64,000 nucleotides of DNA from the NCBI GenBank assembly GCA_020635275.1, contig JACKAA010000004.1, positions 434,001 through 498,000 on the forward strand, given 5' to 3'. The notes below the pieces were generated by a model. It had not been told where the DNA came from. It searched no databases and saw only the letters and a list, made by a program, of their open reading frames with translations. This DNA is from Ignavibacteriales bacterium. Its GTDB lineage: Bacteria > Bacteroidota > Ignavibacteria > Ignavibacteriales > Melioribacteraceae. Positions 27,219 through 35,023 of the stretch are shown here, one piece after another; within the stretch, counting starts at the first letter, position 1; each line of letters opens with the position of its first letter. The translations under genes and the position numbers were made by a program.

Positions 27219-28388
27219 CTACTTAATCTTAGTAAGGTTGTGTTTCTTATTCTGTTTAGAGAATTCAACAATGTGAGGAAGTTCATTTAATTCTACCACT
27301 TTTCCTTTTTGTCCAAGTGATTTTACTTCTTTTAGGATATCATACTGCAGTTCATTATCAACATCATCAATTTTTAATAAATGAAGAGCATATTTTAATG
27401 ATGCAATACCTGACATGTGATCTAAAGAAAAATGTCTTTCTTTGCCTAACAGTTCTGGACTCAAACTTTCATAATGAGTAGGATTTACAGCTGCAGCATG
27501 AGTATGAACTCCGGCACAGTGAGTAAATGCATTTTTACCCATTACCGGATAATTTACAGGAATTGGAACACCTGAATGTCTACTTACAAATTGATAAAGT
27601 TCATCAAGTTTTTTTAGATCCCATTTATTAATTCCATAATCTGCAGATAGGACAACTAAAAGTTGAGCAAGATCAACTATTCCGGCTCGTTCACCCAAAC
27701 CTAAAACAGATGCATCAATAATTTCTGCTCCGGCTCTAAAGGCATCTAAAGCATTAGCTAAAGCAAAACCTCTATCATTATGGCAATGAACAGCAATTTT
27801 AGGATTACAGCCATTTTTACTTAATTGGTTTTTGAGTTTTTTAATGTAGTCAAACATATTTCTGTCAGTGCCTGGAACCATATAACCGGTTGTATCAGCA
27901 ACAGAAATTATATCAGCGCCAGCTTTAACGGCGGCAACAGCTGCGGTAATTACATTTTCAAATTGAGAGCGCACAGTATCTTCGGGTGTATATCTTATAA
28001 GAAGATTTGGATTTTCTGATTTGGCAAACTTTATAACATCTGTAATTTGTTCAATCGCAGAACTTAAATCTTTTTTAAAAACTGTATCAAGCCGTTCATC
28101 TGAAACACAGTAAAAGATTCCTAAAAAATCAACTTTGCAGTCAAGAGCTAAATCAACATCACTTTTAATTGATCTAGAATGAGCGCCAATAATGGAATTG
28201 AATCCACTATTGGCAATTGTTTTAACAGAATCATATATTTCAGAAGTGACAGCTGGATGACCGGTTTCAATAATATCAATTCCAATTTCATTCAGCATTC
28301 TTGCGATTGCTAATTTTATATGCCTATCAAAGTAGACACCGGGAGTTTGTTCACCTTCCCTTAGAGTTGTGTCTAAAACTTGAAGCAA
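27219..28388 (-). CDS. Homocitrate synthase-like enzyme (LysS type)
   Basis: 389 residues. HMGL-like TIM barrel: 'LDTTLREGEQTPG' (5-17), 'EDTVRSQF', 'ADTTGYMVPG', metal-binding HCHND (His201, His203) and 'FTHCAGVHTHAAAVNP'. It condenses acetyl-CoA with a 2-oxoacid. The LysW-operon position favours 2-oxoglutarate, i.e. homocitrate for alpha-aminoadipate. An isopropylmalate or citramalate synthase is less likely because the allosteric C-terminal domain is absent. The start is TTG, touching the lysW stop (TAATTG) with GGGGA in the lysW end as ribosome site, so lysW and this gene are coupled. Homoaconitase and homoisocitrate dehydrogenase genes are not in this window. Confidence 0.82.
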   Translation of the reverse strand: MLQVLDTTLREGEQTPGVYFDRHIKLAIARMLNEIGIDIIETGHPAVTSEIYDSVKTIANSGFNSIIGAHSRSIKSDVDLALDCKVDFLGIFYCVSDERLDTVFKKDLSSAIEQITDVIKFAKSENPNLLIRYTPEDTVRSQFENVITAAVAAVKAGADIISVADTTGYMVPGTDRNMFDYIKKLKNQLSKNGCNPKIAVHCHNDRGFALANALDAFRAGAEIIDASVLGLGERAGIVDLAQLLVVLSADYGINKWDLKKLDELYQFVSRHSGVPIPVNYPVMGKNAFTHCAGVHTHAAAVNPTHYESLSPELLGKERHFSLDHMSGIASLKYALHLLKIDDVDNELQYDILKEVKSLGQKGKVVELNELPHIVEFSKQNKKHNLTKIK

Positions 28389-28553
28389 TTATTGTCCCCA
28401 GTCTTCTTCTTCCATTGGAGCTTCATCAACTCTGAAAGGTTTAACTGAAATTACTTCTAACTCCGATCCGCAATCCGAGCATTCGATTAATTCACCTTTA
28501 ACAGTTCCTTCTTCAAAAGGAATGTCGTTTCCGCAAATTGGGCATTCAGCCAT
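28389..28553 (-). CDS. lysW: Amino-group carrier protein LysW, ending in Gln
   Basis: 54 residues. Zinc-ribbon: 'CPICG' (4-8) and 'CSDCG' (25-29), then an acidic tail 'EAPMEEEDWGQ'. LysW carries the growing substrate on its C-terminal Glu side chain, protecting the amino group; the usual end is EDWGE. Here the last codon is CAA (Gln) followed by TAA, so the attachment residue is encoded as an amide. Everything else looks intact. It is the first gene of the operon (AAGGA ribosome site) and was too short for a simple ORF search. Confidence 0.93.
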   Translation of the reverse strand: MAECPICGNDIPFEEGTVKGELIECSDCGSELEVISVKPFRVDEAPMEEEDWGQ

Positions 28554-28682
28554 TTTCTTTATCCTTATAAATTAGTTGTAAAAAATCGACGAAACATATT
28601 AACAAAACAAGTTATTTACAATAAAAATTTTTACATGAATAGAAAATATGAATATTTTTCCGTAAAAATGAATAAGAATTTT

Positions 28683-29363
28683 TTAAATCCAATTTTTTGG
28701 AGCAATAATAATTACAAATTCGCCTTTTGTAATTTTATTTGGGATATCAGAAATTAGGTCAATTGGATATCCGCGCCAGCTTTCTTCAAATTTTTTTGTC
28801 AGCTCACGCTGAACCACAACATATCTTTCCGGCATATATTCATTTAATTCATTTAATAATTTTTCAATTCTATAAGTTGATTCATACAAAACAATAGTTC
28901 TATCTTCTTCAGCTAATTGCTTAATTTTTTTTTGCCGGCCTTTTTTTTGGGGAAGAAAGCCTTCATATATGAAAGCATCAGTAGGCAATCCGGAAATACT
29001 CAAAGCCAAAATAGCAGCATTTGCTCCTGGAATACCAATCACTTCAATATTATTTTTTATTGCTTCGTTTACCAAGCGAACTCCCGGATCAGATATTGTG
29101 GGAGTTCCGGCATCAGAAACTAAAGCACAGTTTTCACCTTTTAGAATTCTGTCAATTAAAAATCCAAGCTTATGATTTTCAGATTGGGCATTAAGTGAGA
29201 AAAGTTCGTTTTTAACTTCATATTTGTCTAAAAGAATTTTTGTGACTCTTGTATCTTCACATGCAATTAAATTTACTTCCTTAAGAATATTTACCGCTCG
29301 AAAAGTGATATCTTCCAGATTTCCTATAGGTGTTGCAATAATATAAAGTGAACCAGATTTCAT
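28683..29363 (-). CDS. rsmI: 16S rRNA (cytidine1402-2'-O)-methyltransferase
   Basis: 226 residues from ATG 29363 ('MKSGSLYIIATPIGNLEDIT'). An in-frame ATG at 29393 lies inside a palindromic repeat and is not used here. SAM-dependent tetrapyrrole-methylase fold; methylates C1402 in the decoding centre. Hallmarks: 'ACEDTRVT', 'LVSDAGTPTISDPG', 'GIPGANAAILALSISGLPTDAFIYEGFLP' and 'RELTKKFEE'. It is transcribed toward lysW with a 129-base gap; I see no clear terminator between them. Confidence 0.94.
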   Translation of the reverse strand: MKSGSLYIIATPIGNLEDITFRAVNILKEVNLIACEDTRVTKILLDKYEVKNELFSLNAQSENHKLGFLIDRILKGENCALVSDAGTPTISDPGVRLVNEAIKNNIEVIGIPGANAAILALSISGLPTDAFIYEGFLPQKKGRQKKIKQLAEEDRTIVLYESTYRIEKLLNELNEYMPERYVVVQRELTKKFEESWRGYPIDLISDIPNKITKGEFVIIIAPKNWI

Positions 29364-29388
29364 GATTACAAAATTAAAATATAATATT

Positions 29389-29456
29389 GTCATTCCCGAA
29401 TGTTTTTATCGGGAATCGATTTGTTCTTCTGGATTCCCAGTCAAGCTGGGAATGAC
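29389..29456. repeat. Interspersed GTCATTCCCG...GGGAATGAC repeat
   Basis: 68 bases made of two inverted units: GTCATTCCCGA...TCGGGAAT and GGATTCCCAG...CTGGGAATGAC. Nearly the same element in the same orientation recurs at 30218-30288, so the Rrf2 gene is bracketed by two direct copies. Confidence 0.85.
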
Positions 29457-29489
29457 TGAAAAATTTTTATAAATAAATAAAGTTTAAAA

Positions 29490-29579
29490 CGATAACGGCT
29501 CCGGAAGGGAGCCGCATCATGCAAGTAGTGTAACCTTTATTTAGTTATTTAATGCAGTAAAAAGATGCAATATTTTTTT
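29490..29579 (+). other. Candidate structured RNA with terminator-like 3' end
   Basis: A GC-rich hairpin CGGCTCC (29496-29502) / GGAGCCG (29508-29514) stands in very AT-rich intergenic DNA. Next, GCATC (29514-29518) can pair with GATGC (29564-29568), with ATGCA repeats inside, followed by seven T (29573-29579). This could be a small RNA or a leader/terminator. No known family is recognised. The rest of the 29457-29785 gap holds the Rrf2 promoter region. Confidence 0.35.
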
Positions 29580-29628
29580 AAATCATTCAAGTGAAAAATT
29601 AATTAAATGTATAGTTTACAAAGTTGTT

Positions 29629-29657
29629 TGACATGACAAAAAAGTCCGACTTATCTA
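29629..29657 (+). promoter_or_regulatory. Promoter with 11-bp palindrome between -35 and -10, ahead of the Rrf2 gene
   Basis: TTGACA (29629-29634), 17-base spacer, TATCTA (29652-29657). The spacer contains the perfect palindrome AAGTC-C-GACTT (29642-29652), well placed for a repressor. A second possible promoter is TTGACT (29730) with TATGTT (29753). Rrf2 regulators often bind their own promoter, so autoregulation is plausible but untested. Confidence 0.45.
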
Positions 29658-29785
29658 AATAATTGAGATTTAACAAAACAAATTGTAATAAAATAAATGG
29701 TAGTATACGTTATAAACAAAAGAAATAGTTTGACTTTTTAAAGTAGTTGTTATATGTTATAGGTAGTGTAACAATTAAAATAATT

Positions 29786-30205
29786 ATGTCAGCTTCCAAT
29801 AAACTTTCAACAGCAGTAAAGGCACTTTACTTTTTAGCGGAATCATATCCAAATCCAAAAAGCAGTAAAGAAATTGCAGAAAGCATTGCGTACAATCCTT
29901 CAAAACTTAGAAAGATTTTATCCTATCTTTGTAAAAGTAAGATTGTTGAAAGTACAAGAGGAAAAGCAGGCGGATTCCTTTTAGCAAAACCAATTGACAG
30001 AATTAATTTGCAGGAAATATATTGTTCGGTTGAATTTAGAAAAGCATTTTACTTGGATGTAAACAGATCCAAAAAGAAAAGTGATTATACTCATAAATTT
30101 AATAATTACTTTCTAAATCTATTTTCTGAAGTGCAAGTAGAAATTGAAAAAAAAATGAGCGGAATTATTTTAGCTGATGTAATTGAAGAAGTAAAAACTC
30201 ATTAA
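29786..30205 (+). CDS. Rrf2-family transcriptional regulator without Fe-S cysteine triad
   Basis: 139 residues from ATG 29786; a TTG start at 29747 is less likely. Rrf2 winged helix-turn-helix: 'LSTAVKALYFLAESYPNPKSSKEIAESIAYNPSKLRKILSYL' in composition (residues about 7-48), wing 'STRGKAGGFLLAKP'. The three spaced cysteines that bind [2Fe-2S] in IscR and NsrR are absent, so it likely senses something else or nothing redox. It lies just before the aldehyde dehydrogenase gene, which it may control. Confidence 0.85.
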   Translation: MSASNKLSTAVKALYFLAESYPNPKSSKEIAESIAYNPSKLRKILSYLCKSKIVESTRGKAGGFLLAKPIDRINLQEIYCSVEFRKAFYLDVNRSKKKSDYTHKFNNYFLNLFSEVQVEIEKKMSGIILADVIEEVKTH

Positions 30206-30217
30206 AATATAATTTCT

Positions 30218-30288
30218 GTCATTCCCGAATGTTTCAATCGGGAATCTATTTTACGAATTTTCTGGATTCCCACTTTCGTGGGAATGAC
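30218..30288. repeat. Interspersed GTCATTCCCG...GGGAATGAC repeat
   Basis: 71 bases, same layout and orientation as 29389-29456 (GTCATTCCCGAATGTTT...ATCGGGAAT, then GGATTCCCACTTTCGTGGGAATGAC). It lies between the Rrf2 and aldehyde dehydrogenase genes. Confidence 0.85.
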
Positions 30289-30336
30289 AAACTTTTAAAT
30301 AGAATAATGAATCAAACAAAATAAAAAGGAGAGACA

Positions 30337-31869
30337 ATGGACTTCTTAAAAAAACTCAAAATTAAAAAAGTAAATTATGGTTCATCTACTGGATTAAAAT
30401 GGAACACCACAAAATCAGAAGGCAAACTGGATATTCATTCTCCTGTCGATGGTAAGTATATTGCTTCCGTTTATCAGGCATCAAAAGAAGATTATGATAA
30501 AGTTGTTGAAACTGCACACAAAGCATATTTGGAATGGAGAAATGTTCCGGCTCCAAAACGTGGTGAAATAGTTAGGCAAATAGGTGACAAATTAAGAAAA
30601 TATAAAGATCCGTTAGGTCATTTAGTTTCCTACGAAATGGGAAAATCATTGCAGGAAGGTTTGGGTGAAGTTCAGGAAATGATAGATATTTGTGATTTTG
30701 CAGTCGGACAGTCGCGTCAACTATACGGCTACACAATGAAATCAGAAAGACCAAATCATAGAATGTACGATCAATATCATCCGCTTGGAGTTGTTGGAAC
30801 AATCTCTGCATTTAATTTTCCGGTTGCTGTATGGTCATGGAATGCAATGATTGCTACTGTATGCGGTGATACAAATTTATGGAAACCATCCTCAAAAGTT
30901 CCTTTGACTGCAATAGCAGTTCAAAATATAGTTGGTGAAGTTATTAAGGAAAATAATTTGCCGGAAGGTTTATTTACTTTGGTTATCGGTCGCGGTTCTT
31001 CAGTTGGGGAAAAAATGCTGAATGATAAAAAGGTTCCATTAATTTCAATTACAGGTTCTACTCACGTTGGCAGACATGGAGCTGAAGTTATTGCTAAAAG
31101 ATTTGGAAAAGCTATTTTGGAATTGGGCGGAAATAATGCAATTATTTTAACACCTGAAGCTGATCTTAAAATGGCATTGCCTGCAATAGTATTTGGTGCA
31201 GTTGGAACAGCCGGACAAAGATGTACAACCACAAGAAGATTAATAATTCATGAAAGTATTTATGCTAAAGTTGTTGCAACAATTACTAAAGCTTATAAAG
31301 GTCTAAAAATTGGTTCACCAATGGATGAAAAAAATCATGTTGGTCCATTAATAGATAAAGCTGCAGTTGCTGATTTTACAAACGCAATTGATTTAGTTAA
31401 AAAAGAGGGCGGTAAAGTAATTTACGGTGGAGATGTATTAAAGGGTAAAGGTTATGAATCGGGCTGTTATGTTGTACCGGCAATAGTTGAAGCAAAAAAC
31501 AGTTACAAGATTGTTCAGGAAGAAACATTTGCTCCAATTCTTTATTTGCTTAAATACAAAGGAGATGTAACAAAAGCGATTGATATTCATAATGATGTAG
31601 TGCAAGGATTATCCTCCGCAATATTTACAAATAATATTCAGGAAGCAGAAGAATTCTTGTCAGCTTCCGGTTCAGATTGTGGGATTGCAAATGTTAATAT
31701 TGGTACGAGCGGTGCTGAAATTGGCGGTGCGTTCGGTGGTGAAAAAGAAACCGGCGGCGGACGTGAATCAGGCTCAGATGCCTGGAAAGCTTATATGAGA
31801 AGGCAAACCAATACCATTAATTACGGTAAGACTCTTCCTTTGGCACAAGGAATTAAGTTTGATATATAA
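30337..31869 (+). CDS. ALDH7-family aldehyde dehydrogenase (aminoadipate-semialdehyde dehydrogenase-like)
   Basis: 510 residues. NAD-dependent oxidation of an aldehyde. Conserved: 'GTISAFNFPVAVWSWN' (about 153-168), 'WKPSSKVPLTA', 'ITGSTHVGRHGAEVIAKRFGKAILELGGNNA' in composition, catalytic Cys in 'GTAGQRCTTTRRL' (about 296) and 'QEETFAPILY'. The GQRCTTTRR signature and length match antiquitin (ALDH7A1/Amadh), which makes alpha-aminoadipate in lysine breakdown. AAGGAGAG precedes the ATG and a strong terminator follows. It lies 1.8 kb from the LysW operon, whose LysX ligase can use alpha-aminoadipate. Confidence 0.88.
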   Translation: MDFLKKLKIKKVNYGSSTGLKWNTTKSEGKLDIHSPVDGKYIASVYQASKEDYDKVVETAHKAYLEWRNVPAPKRGEIVRQIGDKLRKYKDPLGHLVSYEMGKSLQEGLGEVQEMIDICDFAVGQSRQLYGYTMKSERPNHRMYDQYHPLGVVGTISAFNFPVAVWSWNAMIATVCGDTNLWKPSSKVPLTAIAVQNIVGEVIKENNLPEGLFTLVIGRGSSVGEKMLNDKKVPLISITGSTHVGRHGAEVIAKRFGKAILELGGNNAIILTPEADLKMALPAIVFGAVGTAGQRCTTTRRLIIHESIYAKVVATITKAYKGLKIGSPMDEKNHVGPLIDKAAVADFTNAIDLVKKEGGKVIYGGDVLKGKGYESGCYVVPAIVEAKNSYKIVQEETFAPILYLLKYKGDVTKAIDIHNDVVQGLSSAIFTNNIQEAEEFLSASGSDCGIANVNIGTSGAEIGGAFGGEKETGGGRESGSDAWKAYMRRQTNTINYGKTLPLAQGIKFDI

Positions 31870-31930
31870 GTGAAAAGTCAATGTGAAATGTGAAAACGTT
31901 CAGACGTAAAAACGAAAAGCGTTAAAAATT

Positions 31931-31960
31931 AACCGCAGAAAATTATCTGCGGTTTTTTTT
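31931..31960 (+). terminator. Terminator after the ALDH7 gene
   Basis: Perfect 9-bp stem AACCGCAGA (31931-31939) / TCTGCGGTT (31946-31954), six-base loop, then T run to 31960. Confidence 0.92.
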
Positions 31961-31967
31961 ATGAACA

Positions 31968-32094
31968 TTTCATCCCGTACTTGATTCGGGTTCTAAGATG
32001 CTGAATAGAAACATTTCAGCATGACACATAAGTGTGAACTAGTTATTCTGAGCGATAGCGAAGAATCTCAGAAATTGTTCCTCGCAATGTCGAT
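31968..32094. repeat. Composite of interspersed repeats
   Basis: Three worn units in series: CATCCCGTACTTGATTCGGG, GATGCTGAA...TTTCAGCATGACAC, and GTTATTCTGAGCGATAGCGAAGAATCT. The junction CAGCATGACACATAAGTGTGAACT recurs at about 33995 (CAGCATGACACATTAGTGTGAACT), so the two composites share ancestry. The rest of the 31870-32321 gap holds the terminator and AT-rich sequence with nothing else recognisable. Confidence 0.7.
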
Positions 32095-32321
32095 ACTAGC
32101 TTTTAACTCGTTCATTCCAAATTCTAAATTCTTTTTTAACTTCTAAACGTCTTCACATTATAACTTTTTTTATTTGCCTTCCGTCTAGGGCAGATAAATT
32201 TCACTCTTAAAGTTATCTATATCACAATATTTAAGTAATAACATTTTATTATTGTAAAATAAGATAATTTGTATTAATTTCTTCAAAACTTCCAATAAAT
32301 TGTTGCAATAGGGGATACTTT

Positions 32322-33878
32322 ATGAAACTTTCATACTTATTTTTAATATTTTTTTTACTTTTTTCTTTTGTCTTTATTTCACTGAATGCTCAAGAGTCAA
32401 CGAACAACAAGCAAAAAATTTCAAATGATAAAACTGGTATTATAAAAAAAAATGATGAAACTACAGCTAATTATGATAACGTTGCTTTTTACGATGGTTC
32501 AAAAATGTTAGTTCAATTTGTTAGCAGCGGAGTAGGTGGATTAATTTATCTGCCTCCAATAAATAATATTAGTGATGGTTGGAGTGAATCACTATTCAAT
32601 CTTAATGGTGATTTATATTGGGGTTTTGAAAAACTAAATACCTCTAATACCGGAATTAATGGTTTGTCCGATGGGGTTTTTGATAGGGTAACCCAAAACT
32701 TATTCTTAGGCGATCCTAATCAGCCAATTAGTGGTTATTCAAATATTGGAATTGGGAATGAATACACGTTTAATAACCTCAGCACAGGTGATTATAATGT
32801 TATAGTCGGTATGGAAGCTTTTTCTTATAACACGACCGGTGAATGGAATACAGGTATAGGGGGAAATGTGCTTTGGCATAATACCGAGGGTAGTTTCAAT
32901 TCTGCGGTTGGCACTTTAGCATTATCCAGCAATACAACTGGCAATTATAATGTAGGTTTAGGGCCTGGAGCACTAGGAGAAAATTCTATTGGAAGTTCAA
33001 ATATTGGGATTGGTCGTTCCACAAATGGATTAAATCAAGAAGGTTCTTTTAATACGATTATTGGTGCGGAGGCTGGAGTTGGTACGGCAATTCATAATAA
33101 AAGTGGGAATATATTTTTAGGATATCAAGCTGGTTATAATGAAATGGGTAATAACAAACTTTACATAGAAAATTCAAACTCTGCTTCACCTTTAATTTAT
33201 GGTGATTTTACAGATGGCAGTGAGATGGTAAAAATAAATGGTAAATTAAATGTTGGTACCTTTGGTTATACAAATGTTGCTTTTAGTAGTAATTCCACAG
33301 GGACTAATCATGCGAGTTACTTTACTTCTGTTAATGGAACAGCTATTTGGGGTTCATCACAATTTGGTTACGCTGGTTATTTTGAAGGTCCAGTTTATTC
33401 AACAATTGGTTTTACTGGTCCAGCTGCATCTTCAAAAATTGATCATCCCCTAGATCCGACAAATAAGAATATTAATCTTGCTTACCTACAAAGTCCGGAA
33501 ATGATGAATGTTTATAACGGAAATGTAACTCTTGATGGAAGTGGAGAAGCAACAGTTACAATGGCTGATTGGTTCGAAGCACTTAACAAAGATTTTAGAT
33601 ATCAGCTTACAGCTATTGGTACACCTGGTCCAAATCTTTATGTTGCAGAAAAAATTAACGGTAATCAATTTAGAATTGCCGGCGGAGTACCCGGAATGGA
33701 AGTTAGCTGGCAAGTAACTGGTGTCAGGCAAGATGCTTATGCTAATGAGAACAGAATAAAAGTTGAAGAGTTAAAGAAACCGGAAGAAAGAGGAAAATAT
33801 TTGCACCCAACTGCTTTTGGTCAGTCAAAAGAAATGGGTATTAGTTATAGTGAAAGTATGAAACAGCAAGAACAATAA
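32322..33878 (+). CDS. Secreted protein with YadA-head-like repeats and conserved C-terminal domain
   Basis: 518 residues, signal peptide 1-23 ('SLNAQ'). Residues about 125-270 carry repeats of the form 'N[IV][GA][IVL]G..AL..NTTG..N' (for example 'NTGIGGNVLWHNTEGSFNSAVGTLALSSNTTG', here cited by features), like the stacked heads of trimeric adhesins and tail-fibre proteins. The C-terminal 130 residues ('KIDHPLDPTNKNINLAYL', 'ESPEMMNVYNG'-like, 'FRYQLTAIG', 'VSWQVTGVRQD') form a domain found in many environmental bacteria, role unknown. A trimeric surface fibre is the best guess. It is isolated by repeat-rich gaps on both sides. Confidence 0.8.
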   Translation: MKLSYLFLIFFLLFSFVFISLNAQESTNNKQKISNDKTGIIKKNDETTANYDNVAFYDGSKMLVQFVSSGVGGLIYLPPINNISDGWSESLFNLNGDLYWGFEKLNTSNTGINGLSDGVFDRVTQNLFLGDPNQPISGYSNIGIGNEYTFNNLSTGDYNVIVGMEAFSYNTTGEWNTGIGGNVLWHNTEGSFNSAVGTLALSSNTTGNYNVGLGPGALGENSIGSSNIGIGRSTNGLNQEGSFNTIIGAEAGVGTAIHNKSGNIFLGYQAGYNEMGNNKLYIENSNSASPLIYGDFTDGSEMVKINGKLNVGTFGYTNVAFSSNSTGTNHASYFTSVNGTAIWGSSQFGYAGYFEGPVYSTIGFTGPAASSKIDHPLDPTNKNINLAYLQSPEMMNVYNGNVTLDGSGEATVTMADWFEALNKDFRYQLTAIGTPGPNLYVAEKINGNQFRIAGGVPGMEVSWQVTGVRQDAYANENRIKVEELKKPEERGKYLHPTAFGQSKEMGISYSESMKQQEQ

Positions 33879-33950
33879 TTGAAAATTAGAAACAAACAGT
33901 TAAGTATATTTTTATTAATCGCAACCTTAAAATTGCAGTTTTTTTTCTTT

Positions 33951-34140
33951 GTCATTCATGCGAAAGTGGGAATCCAGAGATTGCTTCTTTTCACTCAGCA
34001 TGACACATTAGTGTGAACTTGTCATTCTGAGCTTAAGCGAAGAATCTGATATGAACCGTCATCACGAGCAATGCGAAGTGATCTCAAAAAGTAAATAAGG
34101 AAGATTGCTACTCCGTCAATTGAAGGATCGCAATTACAGA
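33951..34140. repeat. Composite of interspersed repeats
   Basis: It begins GTCATTCATGCGAAAGTGGGAAT, passes CAGCATGACACATTAGTGTGAACT (shared with 32017-32040) and GTCATTCTGAGCTTAAGCGAAGAATCT, then CGTCATCACGAGCAATGCGAAGTGATCTC and a worn GATTGC...CGCAATTAC end. It occupies most of the 33879-34240 gap; the remainder shows no gene. Confidence 0.75.
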
Positions 34141-34240
34141 AGTGGATCCATTATCAAAATCTACTTTCTAGTAGCTTCTGATAGCTTAATTCAATTTTAT
34201 GCCTTCTGTTTTTTGAATCCTTTTTACTTATTTTTACTTC

Positions 34241-34978
34241 ATGATCAAAATAGCACAAAATGAAATCCGTAATATTAAGCTGGAGCTAAAAAAACTAGAT
34301 TCCAAAACAACTATTATATTTCTCAGTTCTATTATTTTACTTACGTTCAGCTGGTATTTTGCCAACCCAAAATTTTTTAGGGAGTCATTCAATTTTATTG
34401 ATCAAAATGACATAATTGTTGAAGAATTATCTTCATTTATATATTGGTTTCTTTTTGATTTTCTACTCTTTATTATAATTCCAATATATATTATAACACT
34501 AAAATTTAAAGAAAATCTAAAAAGTTATGGTCTATCATTTGAAAACAAAAAGGTTGGTTTTTTCTATTTAGTAATATCAATTCTAATTTTCATCCCGATA
34601 ATAATTTTTGTATCTGCGTCGGAGAATTTTGCTGAATATTTTCCATTGATGAATTCTGCTAAAGATGAGATAATCATTTTCTTAATTTATGAATGTTTTT
34701 TCATTCTATTTATTTTTTCGTGGGAATTTATCTTCCGTGGTTTCATTTTATTTGGATTGGAAAAGAAATTCGGTATATATTCAATTTTTATTCAGATGAT
34801 ACCTTTTGTTTTACTTCATTCAGGTAAACCTTTTATTGAAACATTTGCTTCAATAATTGGCGGAATATTTCTTGGATATTTGGCACTCCGGACAAGATCA
34901 GTATTTTACGGATTTTTAATTCACGCCTTCATTTTAATAACATTAGATTTTATCTCACTTTTAAAGCCTTTAATTTGA
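34241..34978 (+). CDS. CPBP-family intramembrane protease
   Basis: 245 residues with about seven membrane helices. Abi/CPBP core: 'SWEFIFRGFILFGLEKKFG' (about 166-184) corresponds to the EExxxR motif with Trp at the first Glu; 'PFVLLHSGKPFIETFASIIGG' and 'GFLIHAF' supply the conserved His residues. Homologues cleave prenylated or other membrane proteins, but most bacterial members have no known substrate. No bacteriocin or immunity genes lie nearby. Confidence 0.82.
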   Translation: MIKIAQNEIRNIKLELKKLDSKTTIIFLSSIILLTFSWYFANPKFFRESFNFIDQNDIIVEELSSFIYWFLFDFLLFIIIPIYIITLKFKENLKSYGLSFENKKVGFFYLVISILIFIPIIIFVSASENFAEYFPLMNSAKDEIIIFLIYECFFILFIFSWEFIFRGFILFGLEKKFGIYSIFIQMIPFVLLHSGKPFIETFASIIGGIFLGYLALRTRSVFYGFLIHAFILITLDFISLLKPLI

Positions 34979-35023
34979 GAAAATTTATTTATTTTTAATT
35001 CATTAATATTAGAAAGGTTTTAA

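Noticed and set aside
23576..34140. Could the repeated GTCATTC elements be a CRISPR array?
   Set aside because: Copies are kilobases apart, imperfect, palindromic and of unequal length; no regular spacers and no cas genes.
34241..34978. CPBP protein as part of a bacteriocin/immunity or phage-defence system
   Set aside because: No bacteriocin, toxin or defence gene lies nearby; neighbours are housekeeping genes.
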